This document shows, piece after piece, positions 36,751 to 48,970 of a stretch of DNA of 64,000 bases (its first letter is position 1; each line of letters begins with the position of its first letter). Origin of the DNA: Capsaspora owczarzaki ATCC 30864 (lineage: Eukaryota > Opisthokonta > Filasterea); NCBI RefSeq assembly GCF_000151315.2, contig NW_011887294.1:789951-853950 (forward strand), in the 5' to 3' direction. The notes under the pieces are model-generated. The model worked only from the letters and a program-made list of their open reading frames with translations. It searched no databases and was not told the DNA's origin. Both the position numbers and the translations under genes were made by a program.

Positions 36751-38326
36751 CTACCGAGAATCTGATGGCGGCGCGAAAGGATGTCGCACCAGCCCATCAT
36801 ACCAGTCGTCTGGCAAATCGCGTAGCAAAACCACAGCTAGCGTGATGATCGCGCGGGCATCCAGGTCGGGAAATTGCCGACTGAGCGACCGCCGCGTCTT
36901 CTCGTTGGAAAGTAGCTTGTCCCGAACCAGAATGAGCTGTGCCACAACGCAAGGTATGTTGCAGTGGACACCGAACGCTAAAAGAAAGTCCCACAGCTGC
37001 AGCACCTCGTGCAACGGCGGCGTGCAAGCAGAAAGTGTCATCACGGGCGGCATAGCGAACAACTGTCCGGTGGATTGGTCAGTGCAACGTTCACTCGGCC
37101 CAACCCTTTTCTCTTTCTTGGCCCTCTCCAAGGACCCCGGCCCAACACATCCAAATCCAAAAAAAAAAAAAAAAAAAAATCCAACCGTCATTACCTGCGT
37201 CTCGACGGTTTTGGTCAGAGTCTGATGCAGCTGAGGATCGACACGCTGAAGAATCTTGTCCACAAGAGACATTCCAGCATGGACACCATCCAGAGTCGGC
37301 TGGACGTACGCGGGGAGGCAAGTGAGGATGAGGCGGGAAAAGCAGTAGAAGGCATCAAGCTCTGGCATCACATATAACAAGGGTGCGAGCAGAACATTCA
37401 TGCCCTGCACGTAGGAGATTCGGAATCGGTCAGCGTTGGGAAGACCAAGATCCGTGGGCGGTCGTTGAGGCAGTGAGCCGCCATTCTGAGCTGCCGCGCC
37501 AGGTGTAGAAGCCGCTCCGCTATTACCGCTGCCGCCGCTGGGCGGACTTATTGGCGATGGCGCAGAGGGAGTGTTTGTGACAAGTACAGAGGAGGGACGG
37601 GATCCTGGCGGCGGTGGCTGCGAGTTGGCGAACGCATTCAGCACGCGAATGAGCTCTGCCTCTGTCACGATCGAGCTGAACGTCTTGTCCGAACGCAACG
37701 TGCGGAACGTGTCGTTTCTAATCTTCTGGTGGACGTGAGCCTTGCCCGCCTTGACCAATGCAATGTAATACTCTGCGTCGAGTCGCTGCACGCCCAGCAG
37801 CACTTTCCAGATGCGTCCTCGCAGTGTGCAGGACGTGCTGTTCGCTACCAAAAAGCAACAAAACAAGTCCGGTATCAAAGTGAGGTACTTTTCAGATGCT
37901 GTTCTTGGTTTGGATGGTTGGTTGTGCGGGGAGTGTATGGAATGGCATTGCAGCAGGTATGAAAAACCGTTTGCCTGCTCAAACCCTCACCCAACCCCAC
38001 CCGTGAGCCACGACTTGATCGCCCCGCCGCGCCTCCTTCAGCTCTAGGAGCCTCATATCCCCCTCCCCTGTCTTTTGCGCTCTTGTCTCGCTTTGTGGCG
38101 AAAGTGTGAACGGATTCTGATCCGGCTCTTGCTTGTTGGTGTGTGCGCTCTGCTCACCTCGCCCGAGCTGGCCAGAGGGCTCTTCGGGGATGCCGTGCTT
38201 GAGGATGAGGTCGCGCAGCTGGGCTAGCAGTGCGCTGGTGTCCTGCGGGTTGGTGTTCCCTTGCTCCAGCAGCTGCTCGTACTTGGCCCGCAGACTGCTC
38301 GCATCGAGCGACAAGTCCGCCTGCAT
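36751..38326 (-). CDS. BUB2: BUB2/Cdc16-type TBC-domain Rab-like GAP
   Basis: Three exons on the minus strand, 38326-38158, 37844-37195 and 37062-36751, close in frame to 376 residues (yeast Bub2 has 306). The TBC domain starts at LRGRIWKVLLGVQ. It keeps both catalytic fingers: Arg in IRNDTFR (family IxxDxxR) and Gln in ISYVQGMN (family YxQ). Family-specific blocks follow: PTLDGVHAGMSLVDKIL, VMTLSACTPPLHEVLQLWDF, CNIPCVVAQLILVRDKLL and FPDLDARAIITLAVVLLRDL. These match fungal Bub2/Cdc16, the GAP that holds the Tem1/Spg1 GTPase off in the mitotic exit or septation network. An insert of about 65 low-complexity residues interrupts the N-half of TBC. Function in this organism is inferred. Another TBC subfamily is possible, but these blocks favour Bub2. 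Confidence 0.88.
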
Positions 38327-39736
38327 TTTTGGTTAGAAAAAGACTGATTGTCGTTCGAATCAATCAATCCATCGGACTGGGGAATCTTAGAATTTGCAAG
38401 TGGAGGGAAACTATCATTTCGTGCATCTTCTCAAAGAGGAGGAAGAACGGAAAGCCAGGAAGGATGGAGAGACGAATCTCAGAGCCGAGGGGAAATGCAC
38501 ACAACACAATGTGTGCAACACAGTGGTCGCCCTTCGGGCTAATAGAATCAACTCTCAAATAAACGGGTGTCCCCTCAACACGGGCGGAAGTTTCAGCTTG
38601 AAGTTGACCCCATTGTCTCGACACTCGAGAACTTCGAAGGGACAAGCGTTGACAACACTACCAGGTACCCTTGTCTCTGGCTGTACATTCACGCTGAATG
38701 TCCGTTTCCAGTCATTCTTTCACGACCACTGGATTTGTTTCTTGGTCTGCTTTGCATTTTCACTGTTTTTCTTGGTAAACGAGACGACGATTTGTTGTTG
38801 TTTGGAAATTTGAAAAATCAAATTCTGATTCGCAACTGAACGTAACGTTTTATCGGTTTGTTTGCGCTCTGATTTCGCCGCCCGTGTCGCTGTTGGGTGG
38901 CGAGCACTGGTTGTTGTCTATGCAAACACCGCCCCCTCCACAAGTGAGCGTTGGAGCGATGGTTGTGAGTGCGAGTGAGCCGACCAAGATTAAGGGTTTG
39001 GGTTGAGAAGTGGACATTGCCGCCGCCCCACACGTCCCCAAACCTCGCCTCGCCTGGTCGCTCGATGATACAGCGGTAGTCCTCGCAGCGATTGCTTGGG
39101 GAGGGAGGGGGGTGACGTTGGGCCGCGGGGAGGGGGGCTTTCTTCTGCTGAACTGTGCTTCAAATTGTTGACGATAATCAACATCCCTCGACTCTCTTTC
39201 CCACTGCTCCCGCATTCGCCCCCCCCCCAGTGCTCCTTCCCTCCCCCCCCTTCCTGTCGCTGATATGAGCCTCGTATGAGTGCGTGCGTGCGTCCATGCA
39301 TCTGTGTGCGTCTGTGGACCTCTCCTCCTGCGTTTTTAGTCCGTGACCCAGCCCCAGTTCCGATAATTTCGCATCTGTCTTTCTCGCCATTGGTCGGCTT
39401 CTTTGCCATATGATCTGCGTTGTGCTTTTTGCAGCATCGCCTCCCTTCACTTTTTCACTCTGGATTGTTGCTTCGACTCACGTGTTGCTTGTGTTGCTTT
39501 TTTGCTCGATGGATTGGTTTGGTGTGGCTGTAGGGGTGTTTGCGCCGACGAAATCCGACGAAATCCGACGAAATCCGACGAAATTCAGTCTGCTTGACGA
39601 CCGACTCAGGCACCTCGTTCGGGTCGGTTCGGGTTGGCTCGTAGAATACCCCAGCACACACACACACCCCTCCAACAGACACGTAGCCAGAACGGACATC
39701 ACAATCGAGCAACACAGACCCCCGAGCACTCGAGTC
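38327..39736. other. Divergent intergenic region between BUB2-type gene and RasGAP-RhoGEF gene
   Basis: About 1.4 kb with no recognised gene. It has C/G runs at 39220-39252, a 10-base tandem repeat at 39545-39584 and possible 5' UTR of the fusion gene. A frame open from 39410 into the fusion gene translates to hydrophobic then low-complexity sequence without family features, so I treat it as leader. Confidence 0.5.
39545..39584 (+). repeat. Tandem repeat, 10-base unit x4
   Basis: Four head-to-tail copies of ccgacgaaat lie about 150 bases upstream of the RasGAP-RhoGEF start codon. The first three are followed by the same bases and the fourth diverges at its edge. It is probably in the 5' UTR or promoter. 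Confidence 0.9.
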
Positions 39737-42700
39737 ATGTCGGCGCTGGAACAATTCAATCCGAGCTCGTCGCTCGATCGCACCTCTAGCAAGGAAAGCA
39801 TTGCAACGCTATTGGCAAACCCGAGTGCTGCTGGATCGGCATTCACATCTCGCCCATCGTCGCTGGCAAGCACTGCAAGCGCTGGCAGGAAAATGGGCTC
39901 GATTGATGATATCCATGCAGCACTCAGTGCTCGACTCGGCGATGCGAAAGACGCGACAACGCCTTCTGGCGCCGGAAAGTCCACCTTACACAGCGATGAA
40001 AACGTGTCCTCCTCAACTCCAAACCGGATGGAGGCCGCCATCGCGGAAGCGCCGGAACAGGAGCACAGCGAAGCCGCATCATCCCCCGACCAGCAAGTGG
40101 CACTGCTGAGCAGGTCTGAGGCTGTAGCGCTGGCCAAGGCCCTGGGTCTGGCAGATTTTAGTCCCACCACGCTGTCGCAGATTGACGCCATGTCTGCAAC
40201 GCTGGCAGAGCTGGTGAACGACAAGTCCGCTTCTGAGGACGATGCTGTCCGCGTTCAGGAGGCGATGGGCCTCATTTCCATCCTACGGCATCGGTTTGTG
40301 GAATGGTACACGCTCGCGCCCTTGCTGCAATTGCTAGATAAAGCACAGAGCGAGCTGAGTGAACTCCAGGCGCAGATTGACCACTGCTTTGAACCACCTG
40401 CCTCGCTCGAAACGAGCTACGTCAATCAAACAAAGCTGGTACGAGCCATTCAAGGACGCGTTGACCGGGTCCATCTGCGATACGCACTAGCAATGCGAGC
40501 TCGCGGCCAGTCATCCGTGCCAATTCCCGCTGCTCCATTGCGCGTTGTACCGGGCAAGTCCATGGCATCCGAGGCGTACGAGCAAGCGTTGGAGACTGAG
40601 AATCCAACCGCCCAGCCGGTGCACGACCAAATGCTCTTGAATATGCAGTTGCTGAAACTATCATCGCCGCTGACGCGATATATTGTGGACTCTGCAACCA
40701 GCAGTTCGTCGACTCAAACCCGGCCAGAGGTCGTCACCCCACTCGTTGCGGCCCCTGGTCTCTCAAACTCTGCCGTCATCGACACCAGCAACTCCCCGAT
40801 GGCGCCGTCAACGTTCAACTCGAGCTCACGAACTGCTTCTCAGTCCTCCTCTTCTTCGTCTTCTTCCTCGCAGCGTCCGAAGTCGGCCTTTTCGTTTTCC
40901 ATGCTCAAACGCAAAGACAAGGACAAGAGCAAAGACAAGGACAAGGACAAGGACAAAGACAAGGACAAAGACAAGGACAAAGACAAGGACAAGGATATGG
41001 ACAAGGAAAAAGACAAGGAAAAGGACAAGGAACTCGACAAGCCCTCATCTGCTTTCGTCTCAAGTCCCGCTCCACTTCTGGCCACCCAATCTTGGGCTTA
41101 CTTTTATAACACGTCGGGCCGCACCTGCTTTGTTCACAACCTTTCCAACCGTCGAGACTCGGCAAGCTCTGACGCATCGAGCCAGCATCGTCGAAACCCG
41201 TCCGAATCGTCCGGTTCGACTTCATCGAGCGCGGTGCAACAAGATTCGCCTGGGCGGCGAAGGTCGTCGGCCGCCAGCTCTGCAAGCTCCGGTATGCTTG
41301 TTCGTGCACATTCGTCGGCGTCCATGCGCCCAGACCTGGACACTGGTCACGCTTTAGAGTCCCTCGCTCTGCTGGCACGAGACCCAGTCACATACAAGAT
41401 GCTGTGTGCGGCGGGCAAAGCAGAGCCCCTCGTGTCGGGTCAGTCGTTCCAACCCCGAAACTTGGACTCTTTGTCGAACAGCGCCACGCCCAACCCTGCC
41501 TCGTCTACTGCCTCCGGAAGTACCGGATCTGTCTCTGCCGCCGAGCAGTACTTGCGACACCGAATGTTTGCCGCATTCCAGCGGCCCAGCAGTCCAGCAG
41601 AGTTTGTTGCAACCGAAGACCTTTCTTCTCGAGACGATGCGCCAGTCGCAGCGTTCCGATCCTCTGCGTCGTCGATGCGGCCAATTGCCATGTTTGCGAC
41701 TTCTGCCGACCTTTCCGACATGAGAGGTCGAGCGTCGTCGCATTCTCGCGTTGGTGCTGCGGGCAGTGGCCATAGCAGCGGATCTAGCTCGCCAGCATCC
41801 AAAGTCGGGCGCAAGACGTGGCTTCCAAATGCGGTCAAGGATAAGCTATTTGACACGCTCTTCTCAGCCCGTGGGAAGGAGCGGCCGGGCTCCCCTGGTT
41901 TGCTGGGAGCCGGCTCCTTGCATGGGAACGCAGCAGCAGACCACCAGCAACTACTGCACCGCCACGCCGTCATTATTGGCGATCCACTGCTAACGCTGCT
42001 TTGCAACAATCCACGATTTGCGCTCGCTGTCTGTTGCCATGTCGCTCCCGAGCGGTTGGATGCATTCATTCGCGCGCTGCTCTCCATTCTCGAGGCGCAG
42101 AACGCAGCGAGCTCGCTGGTGTATCTTGCTGTCGAGCAAGAGTTTGCCGAACCCACGCTGCAAGATCCCTCAGAGCTGTTTCACCGGCTCAGTGTGCCGG
42201 GCAAGATTATCAAGGCTTACATTAACAAGATTGGACATACCTATCGCATTCACGCCCTACATTCCATTGTCGACTGGATTGCGACCAACGACCACCTCAA
42301 CTTTGACGCCACAGCGCCAACGCCACCTCCAAGTGCTGCGCAACCGTTGTCCCAGCAGCTCCCGCCCTCCGCCCCTCGAGATGAGCCCACCGCTCACAGT
42401 GACACTCGCAGCTCTTTCTTGGACACTCGGCAAGGGGAGGAGATGGATGGCGAGGCTGAGTATGATCGAAGCTCCTTCGTGGCGGCGGTCCGCCCACCCA
42501 ATTCCTTCACGATGAAACGGTCCAGCTCCGTGCCTTCCTTGTCGTCGGACTCGGAAGCCTCGTCACTCAGGGAGTCCATGACATCGCGCTCCGGATGGAA
42601 TACTCCCGGAGGCGTCTCGCGAACGGTGGATGACAGCGGCGCCGCGACCCATGAAACGTCACGCATTGGTTCGCTGACACTCAGCTCGGCTATGGCTGCC

Positions 42701-45700
42701 AAGCTGAGTTCCAAGTTTTTGACCGCCGCACGTTTGGGCGCGTTTTCTGCTGACACGGCGGCAGAGCACCAGCAGCGTCTGCTACAGCAGGCCGCGCTCG
42801 CTTCTCTGGGGGATAAAGACGCCAGGTCGATAGATGCGATGGTGCTCGGGGTGGATGTCTCGCCAAGTGCCTCGCGAACGAGTCTGAGTGGCACTCGAAG
42901 CAGCTTGGTGGCGCCAAAGATGCCGACTACCACCACCGCCAGAGGTTTGCCTGCCGTCTCCCGCGCCGAGTCGAATCAGGCGATGACGGCCGATGCAGGC
43001 GACTCAGCCCGGCCATCCCTTCCTGGGGCAACCAAACGAAACCAGAACGACACGTCCCTGGAGAGCTGCGCCAAGCAGGCGCTGGAAGTCATCATGAACT
43101 CGATTCGCGCGACGCCACTCGTCATTCGAGATCTGTGTCACGTCATGTATGTGGCCGCCTGCCGGCGATTTGGCGAAAAGGAAGCGGTTGCGGCAGTGGG
43201 AAGCTTACTGTTTCTCCGGTTCTTTTGCCCGGCCCTGTGCGTTCCGGAAAGCTGTGGTATTGTGCTGACGGTCGAAAACATGCGGGCGAATGTCACCATG
43301 ATGCCTGCCGCCGCGGCCTCCAATGATCCGAGCTCGTCTTCGGGAAGTAACGACGCTTTGGACGGATCAAAGGCAGCTGCTGACTCTGGCGCAAACAGCG
43401 GAGCCACCACCCCGGCGGGCACTCGGACGGCTGCCCTCTCCCAGTCGCAACGCCTCTTTGTGACGGATAATGTCGATGCGGCCGCGCTGCACATGGATGT
43501 TGCATCGTCTAGCATGATTCCAGCCGTCCCAGTGACCCCGCGCCCCATCAAGCCTGTTGCACGTCGCAACCTCATGCAAGTGGCCAAGGCACTCCAAGCC
43601 GTTGCGTCAAACTCTGGGTCGAGCCGCAAAGAGACCGTTTCGGCCGCACTCGGCGCGTTTGTCGACCAGCAAGCAGCCCCATTCTCCCGCTACATTAAAG
43701 AGCTCTGCAACGTGGCTCCGGCACAAGCCACTCGCTCGCACTTTTTGCAGCACGTGCGCGCCTACTCGGCAGCGCTAGACTTGCCGGATACGGCAATCAT
43801 TGTCGAAACCCTGGCGGCAACCCTGCCTTTGTTCTGCTCCAGTTTGCTGCAACACGAAGAGCCTGTCGTTTTCCCAGGCCAGAGCGAAGCCCAAGCGCAA
43901 AGCATTATACCAGTAGCACAAAGTCAAGCTGCTCCGGAAACGGAACTGGCCGAAGAAGAAGAGCTCGAGCCCGAGGAGCGGCTGTTGCTCTCGACCACCA
44001 GCAGTGGGTCGGCGATTCCGTTGCGTTTGTCTGCAACGGGCAGCTCGGCTGCAGCCATTGCGGCCGCCGCGTTGCGCCGCCGCTCGCAGATGGCTCGTCG
44101 CAGCAACTCTGTCACGACTCTCGGGCCCGTCGCGGTCGCGATGCCGACGAGCAATGAGTTTTTCTTTCCGGAGCTCGGAGAGACCAACTTGTCATCCTCG
44201 TCTGCCAACGGCAGTCGTCACTCACTCAAGACAATCGACTCGCAAGTCGACCTCAGTGTTGGCAGCTCGGACGTGCGGTCTGATTCGGCTTCGGGAGGCA
44301 TTTCGCCCCACAACCGCTCCAGGTCTGCCTCTATTCAGTCGTTCAACTCTGGTGGTCCCGTGCTTAAACGTAGACGGTCGTCTAAGCTTAGTTTGGGACA
44401 GCAAACCCCGACGAAAGCACTTCTCCTACCTCGCACCAGCAGTCCATTCGCGTCGCGTGCCAGCCTAGTTGTGCAAACAACACCAGCACCGGGTACCACA
44501 GCCACCACCTACACTTATGACGTTACGACCGAGTTCCGCGAAGAGCTCATGCATGTCGCCGCAGAGTGCGAGCACTTGTTTGCCCTGCTGGACGAAGAAT
44601 GCTACGTTCCTCGTCTCTATTTGCAAGATGATCAGGCATCGGTGGCCTCGATCGTCGCATTGCCGCCTGGCACAGATACCCCACATGACGGGCCGGCGAC
44701 TGAACAGCCTCAGTTCTCGCTCACACCCCATCGATTTGCCGTGCTCGTAGCCCACTTTGATCCGTGCCTTCCTCGCGCAAACCGCAGCTTCTGCGATTCC
44801 ATTGGGGCGGACAGCTACGCTGCCCTTGATGCGACAATCCGAAAGCGCAACGACGTGATTACCGAACTCATCAACACCGAACGGCAATTTGTGCGTGACC
44901 TCTGCCTGACGCTCGAACTCTTCTACCGCTGCATCCGACACTGCGTTCCGCCAGCGGTGCTTCTTGCCCTTTTTAACAACATGTACGATCTGTTCCCGGT
45001 GCATGTCAAGTTGCTGGAAGAGCTCATGGATGCGCAGAACAAGAGCCCGGCGAACGTCGTTGGCATTGGGCAAGTGTTCCTCCGCTGCCTGCCCTATTTT
45101 GAGGCCTACCGTCACTACTCTCCACGCCAAAACTCGGCCCATGCCGTGTTGCAAGAGGAACAGCGAACCAACCCCAGGTTTAAGCTATTTATTGAGGTGA
45201 GTCGGCTGTTTTTGGTTTTTTGTTTTTTTGGCGGGTTTTTTTTTTGTTTATTTGTTTGTTTGTTTGTTTGTTTTATGGTGCATGCCACTTGATTGTTGTG
45301 CGCCGCTGATAATGTACAATCCATCCGAATAGGAGGCGGCTAGTATCCCCAAGGCTCGGAAGCTGGCGTTTTGGAGCTTCTTGACACATCCGCAGCAGCG
45401 TATCATGAAGTACCCGCTATTGCTTGAGGTTCGTAACGTGGGGGTGGGGTTGCGTCGCGAGCTGTTTTGTTGTAGTTGTTCGTGTTGTTGTTACTATTAT
45501 TGCGGATGTTATTGGAGGAGCTGCCAAGAAGATAGATGGGACATCAGACTCACTTTGTTTTGGCCTTTCCTTCTCTGTGTTGTTCCGTTCTTTGAAAAAG
45601 CAAATCATCAAAACATACAAGTCAAGCGAGCCTGAACCTGAGCGCGAAGCGCTGCAGCTCGCGCACCGCGGCATGAACACCCTGCTGGCCGAGTTGAACG

Positions 45701-46428
45701 AGTTTGCCATGCACACGACAAATCCGGCTATTTTAGCCTTCGATGTCGACATCCGCCAAAACAGCTCTGTCAGTGCGCGTGGCATCCAAGAACTTGCCAA
45801 GGTAGAGCCAGCTGTTGCCGACATTCGTCGCACGCGCACGAACACACCCATTCACCCGCACTCTCACACTCACTCACACTCTCGCCGCTTTCCTCGTGTT
45901 GCGTCAACTCACTCGGCATCTTACACTGGATGATTGTCTATCGCAGCTCCTGGAGGTGGAAAAGGCAAAATTGCAGGACCTTGGGCGCGAAATGGAGTCC
46001 ATGTTTGAGGTGCCGCAGACGCTGGAAGATCGCTTTACGGCGCATCGCCAGCTTGTGCGAAAGCTGGAAACCGAGTTCAAGCGGCTCACAGAAGGTCCTT
46101 CGGTCAGCTCTCAGCCGTCGACGCCGTCCCCCGCACCGCCCGTCCGAACTGAGATGACCAAGCTCGAGTCCCTGTTGCTGGTACGAGTGGTTTGGCGGGG
46201 TTGTTTGGGGGCGTTGGGCTGTCAGCTGTTCCTTACTGCTCGGTTTGCTCTTCTTCCCAACATGTCAACCTTTAGGAACACGAAACGGCCACACTCCACC
46301 TTGCTTCTCTCGCCGATGAAATCGATTTGTGCTTTGAAGCCCCGGAAGATTTGTCGCATCGTTACGACGTGCAGGCGAAACTTGTCAAAAAGCTGACTGC
46401 CCAGCTGCAAGAGTATAGCGACGCTTAG
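39737..46428 (+). CDS. RasGAP-RhoGEF (DH) fusion protein with flanking novel repeats
   Basis: Five exons, 39737-45196, 45333-45428, 45601-45801, 45947-46180 and 46276-46428, all phase 0, give 2,047 residues. Order: a Ser-rich N-region; a repeat at about 195-240 (IDHCFEPPASLETSYVNQ, then TKLVRAI); a Lys-Asp dipeptide run at about 391-435; a RasGAP domain starting near 750 (DPLLTLLCNNPRFA) with a low-complexity insert of about 250 residues and the signature LLFLRFFCPALCVPE near 1160; and a DH (Dbl homology) domain at about 1705-1919 (ITELINTERQFVRDL, HPQQRIMKYPLLLE). Two more copies of the N-terminal repeat fill exons 4 and 5. No PH domain is visible after DH, which is unusual for Dbl GEFs. At the usual arginine-finger place the sequence reads LFHRLSVPGK where p120GAP has LFRATTLAS, so GAP activity is uncertain. 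It could couple Ras-family shut-off to Rho activation. I do not recognise a named orthologue. Confidence 0.87.
40911..41040 (+). repeat. Lys-Asp/Lys-Glu coding repeat in the RasGAP-RhoGEF gene
   Basis: A six-base AAGGAC/AAAGAC unit repeated about 20 times encodes alternating Lys and Asp (later Glu). It should form a highly charged, probably single-helix linker ahead of the RasGAP domain. Confidence 0.9.
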
Positions 46429-46600
46429 GATGCTGGGCTTCACGGGTGTCCACTGCACAGGTTCCAATGGTTGAGACCAAATGCCAGTTTCAATGTTGTC
46501 ATATCACTGAACTTTATTGTGTTCGTTGTTCGACAAAGAACACTACAAATACAAATGTTGTAAGCTCCTGCTCATAAAAACAGTCGCCAGCAAGACAAGA

Positions 46601-48742
46601 CTACCATGCTTTCAGTGTGACTTTTCGAGAATCGAGCCACGACGCCAACCCGAGCACGCACAGCATGTAGAAGAGCAAAACAACATTGGCAATGTGATCG
46701 GGGACATCGACGGTAATAATTAACTTGTTGGTCAAGCCTGTCAATAGGTTTCCCTGGTGCGCCATTCGCCAAAACACCAAAAGTCGGAATCGAAAAGAGA
46801 AGCAAACAAGTGAGACAAAACCAAAACAAGGAAAAAAAACCATCGCTTGCTCGCCTAGCAACTGACCAGCAGAAAAACAAACAGCTGGTTGCGATTCACT
46901 GCTCGCTCAAGCGGTGTGGTGTATTCACTCGACGTAGCGGGCGCCAGGAACGAATGAATCAGGTCGCCGACGGCGAAAATGAAAATGACCACCTCATTGT
47001 ACAGGACGACCCAGCAAATGTAGGATGCATTCACCTAAATGACAACCATGAAAGTTGACCGAGTACCGCCGATGAGCACAAACCATATCGCGCTGAAGGC
47101 TGGGGTCTGAGGGGCGGAGGTTTCTTACCACGCGGCGCGAAGGTGGATCCAGTCCACATACGCCTGGAAGAATTGCGTAGATGGTCGCCAAAAGAGCAAT
47201 GCATCCGGCTGCTCGGAAGAGTGCCAGACCGCGCGACGCCTCTCGCAGATGAATTCCGGCACCATGAGCGCGACCCAAGAAGAACAAGCCGAGGTATCCC
47301 ATCAATGATATCACACCTTCCTTGTTTGCGGCAATCCACGAGGAGGAGCGGTCGGCGTGGAGCACGAAATCCAACAGTCCAAATCCTTTGAGCAAGACCT
47401 CATGGGCTGCCAAAGTCAAAAAGGAGGAGAGAGTGTGTGGCAACAATTGAGAATTTTGGGCAAAAACTCGCTTGCGCGAGTCCAGATAACAGGTGGAAAA
47501 ACGTCAAACCTCCTACCAAAAGCAAGGAACACTCCGGCCAACCACCAGCCCATCCATGGACGGGCATTGTCTTTGAACAGACTTGGTGTCCGTGCCAAAA
47601 GTCTCGTGAACAAGCCATCCAGAAGCAAAATGCCGGCAAGGGTGAGGAAAAAGTTCCAATGCACGCCATACTCTGACACGTGCTCGTGGTAATCGGTGGC
47701 CTTCACAGCCAACGTGCGCAAAGCACCGAGAATGAGGAGCGGAATCGTGCGGGGCACAACCGCGGCCAACGAGTTTGGCGGCTTGGAAGCAAGTCCAGCG
47801 CTGAAAGCGAGCGAGCCGACGCCCGCATCCATCTGGAATTGTCAGATCAGTGGGCAAGCAAATGGCGTGAGGAACACGGGGGCCAAAGAAGGCAAGGATG
47901 AGGGGGAGGGGAGAATACGAAGATTATCTCGCGAGTTTTTGGTTGTTGGGCAGTGATTCAACAAGCGACGCTTGCTGCCATCGAAAAGAACACCACCAAG
48001 TACCTACCATTGACGTTCCAAACGTTTCAGTTTTGGCATGGTGCCGCGGAAACACACGAAAATCCACTGCAAGAATCACAAACACGATCGAGACCATTGC
48101 CATCGCTCGATACGCAGCAATCACGCTGGATTGTGGCTTTCTCGTTGCTGTGGTCTCGGGTGCTGGTACTGTAGGAGCTGACTTTGGGGTCGCTCTGAAC
48201 CATGTTCAGGTGCAGAATGGCATGAGTTTCCCGCCAGACGGCTTAATACTGTGCTCGTGAAATCTTACCGTTGCCGCAATGGCTGCGGTGAATACGGCCG
48301 GAAAGACCCTATGGCAACCAGAATAGCTAACGCACATACCTCGGCAAACACCAATGCTGGCACTTGATCGGGGAGAGTGAACGCCAGCAGCATTGGAAGA
48401 ACGACGCAGGCGAAATCGGCAGGAAATGTGGCTGCACATTCCTCGGGCTTGGTACCATTGCCGGACTCGCGTTTTCGTCGGGATGGAGTGGCGAGTGCTC
48501 TTGAGGCTGCAAAGGTGGCGCGTGCGCAACTGAACAGGATTGGGCCGAGCTGAGTTTGGGAGTTTCAGCCAAAACCAGAACTATGAGCGGCATTGTCAAC
48601 CACACACACACACACACACACACTCCGCCGTCAAAGCTCCAGCCCTCACCTGTGCAGCCAGGACAGTCAATTGAATGTGCCACTCGTTGCTCCCGACATG
48701 ACCCGAGACAAACGCCTCATGGCGATCCTTGTCGCTGATCAT
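46601..48742 (-). CDS. GWT1: GPI-anchor inositol acyltransferase GWT1/PIGW
   Basis: Seven exons on the minus strand, 48742-48650, 48549-48269, 48194-48008, 47832-47517, 47406-47129, 47034-46867 and 46753-46601, close in frame to 491 residues; yeast Gwt1 has 490. This multi-pass ER enzyme adds a fatty acyl chain to the inositol of GlcN-PI during GPI-anchor synthesis. Matching blocks run in order: KDRHEAFVSGHVGSNE at the N-terminus, AYRAMAMVSIVFVILAVDF, FPRHHAKTETFGTSM, MDAGVGSLAFSAGL, DYHEHVSEYGVHWNFFLTL, ANKEGVISLMGYL and LFVFLLGNLLTGLTN at the C-terminus. About a dozen hydrophobic segments are spread along it. A GTATGT near 48340 looks like a donor but is best read as coding, because reading through gives a membrane segment (VCALAILVAIGSF) and correct phase. 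The last-but-one donor is GTCAGT. Neighbours are unrelated. Confidence 0.93.
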
Positions 48743-48970
48743 TCGCAGCAGCCCCTCAACGCCACCAAAAAAGCAAGACTGACTCGCACAAGTGGCATCA
48801 CACGAATCAAGTGCATCAAGTGAATCAAGTGGGCTTTTCCTTGTGTTTGATTGGACATTGATGAGCGATTGTGGGCAGAGTCAGCAAAAAAAAAAAAAAA
48901 AAAGGCTTTGAAGCAGATGGGGTTGGCTGAATCTTTGATGATCTAGCGATATGCCCACTGGTAGCTTTTG

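Noticed and set aside
39410-39736. In-frame N-terminal extension of the RasGAP-RhoGEF protein
   Set aside because: The translation is hydrophobic then repeat-derived, with the 10-base repeat in it. The ATG at 39737 starts sequence typical of the rest of the protein.
48269-48342. Possible extra intron in GWT1 starting at a GTATGT near 48340
   Set aside because: Splicing there breaks the phase or removes a predicted membrane segment. Reading through keeps frame and yields VCALAILVAIGSF, as expected for this enzyme.
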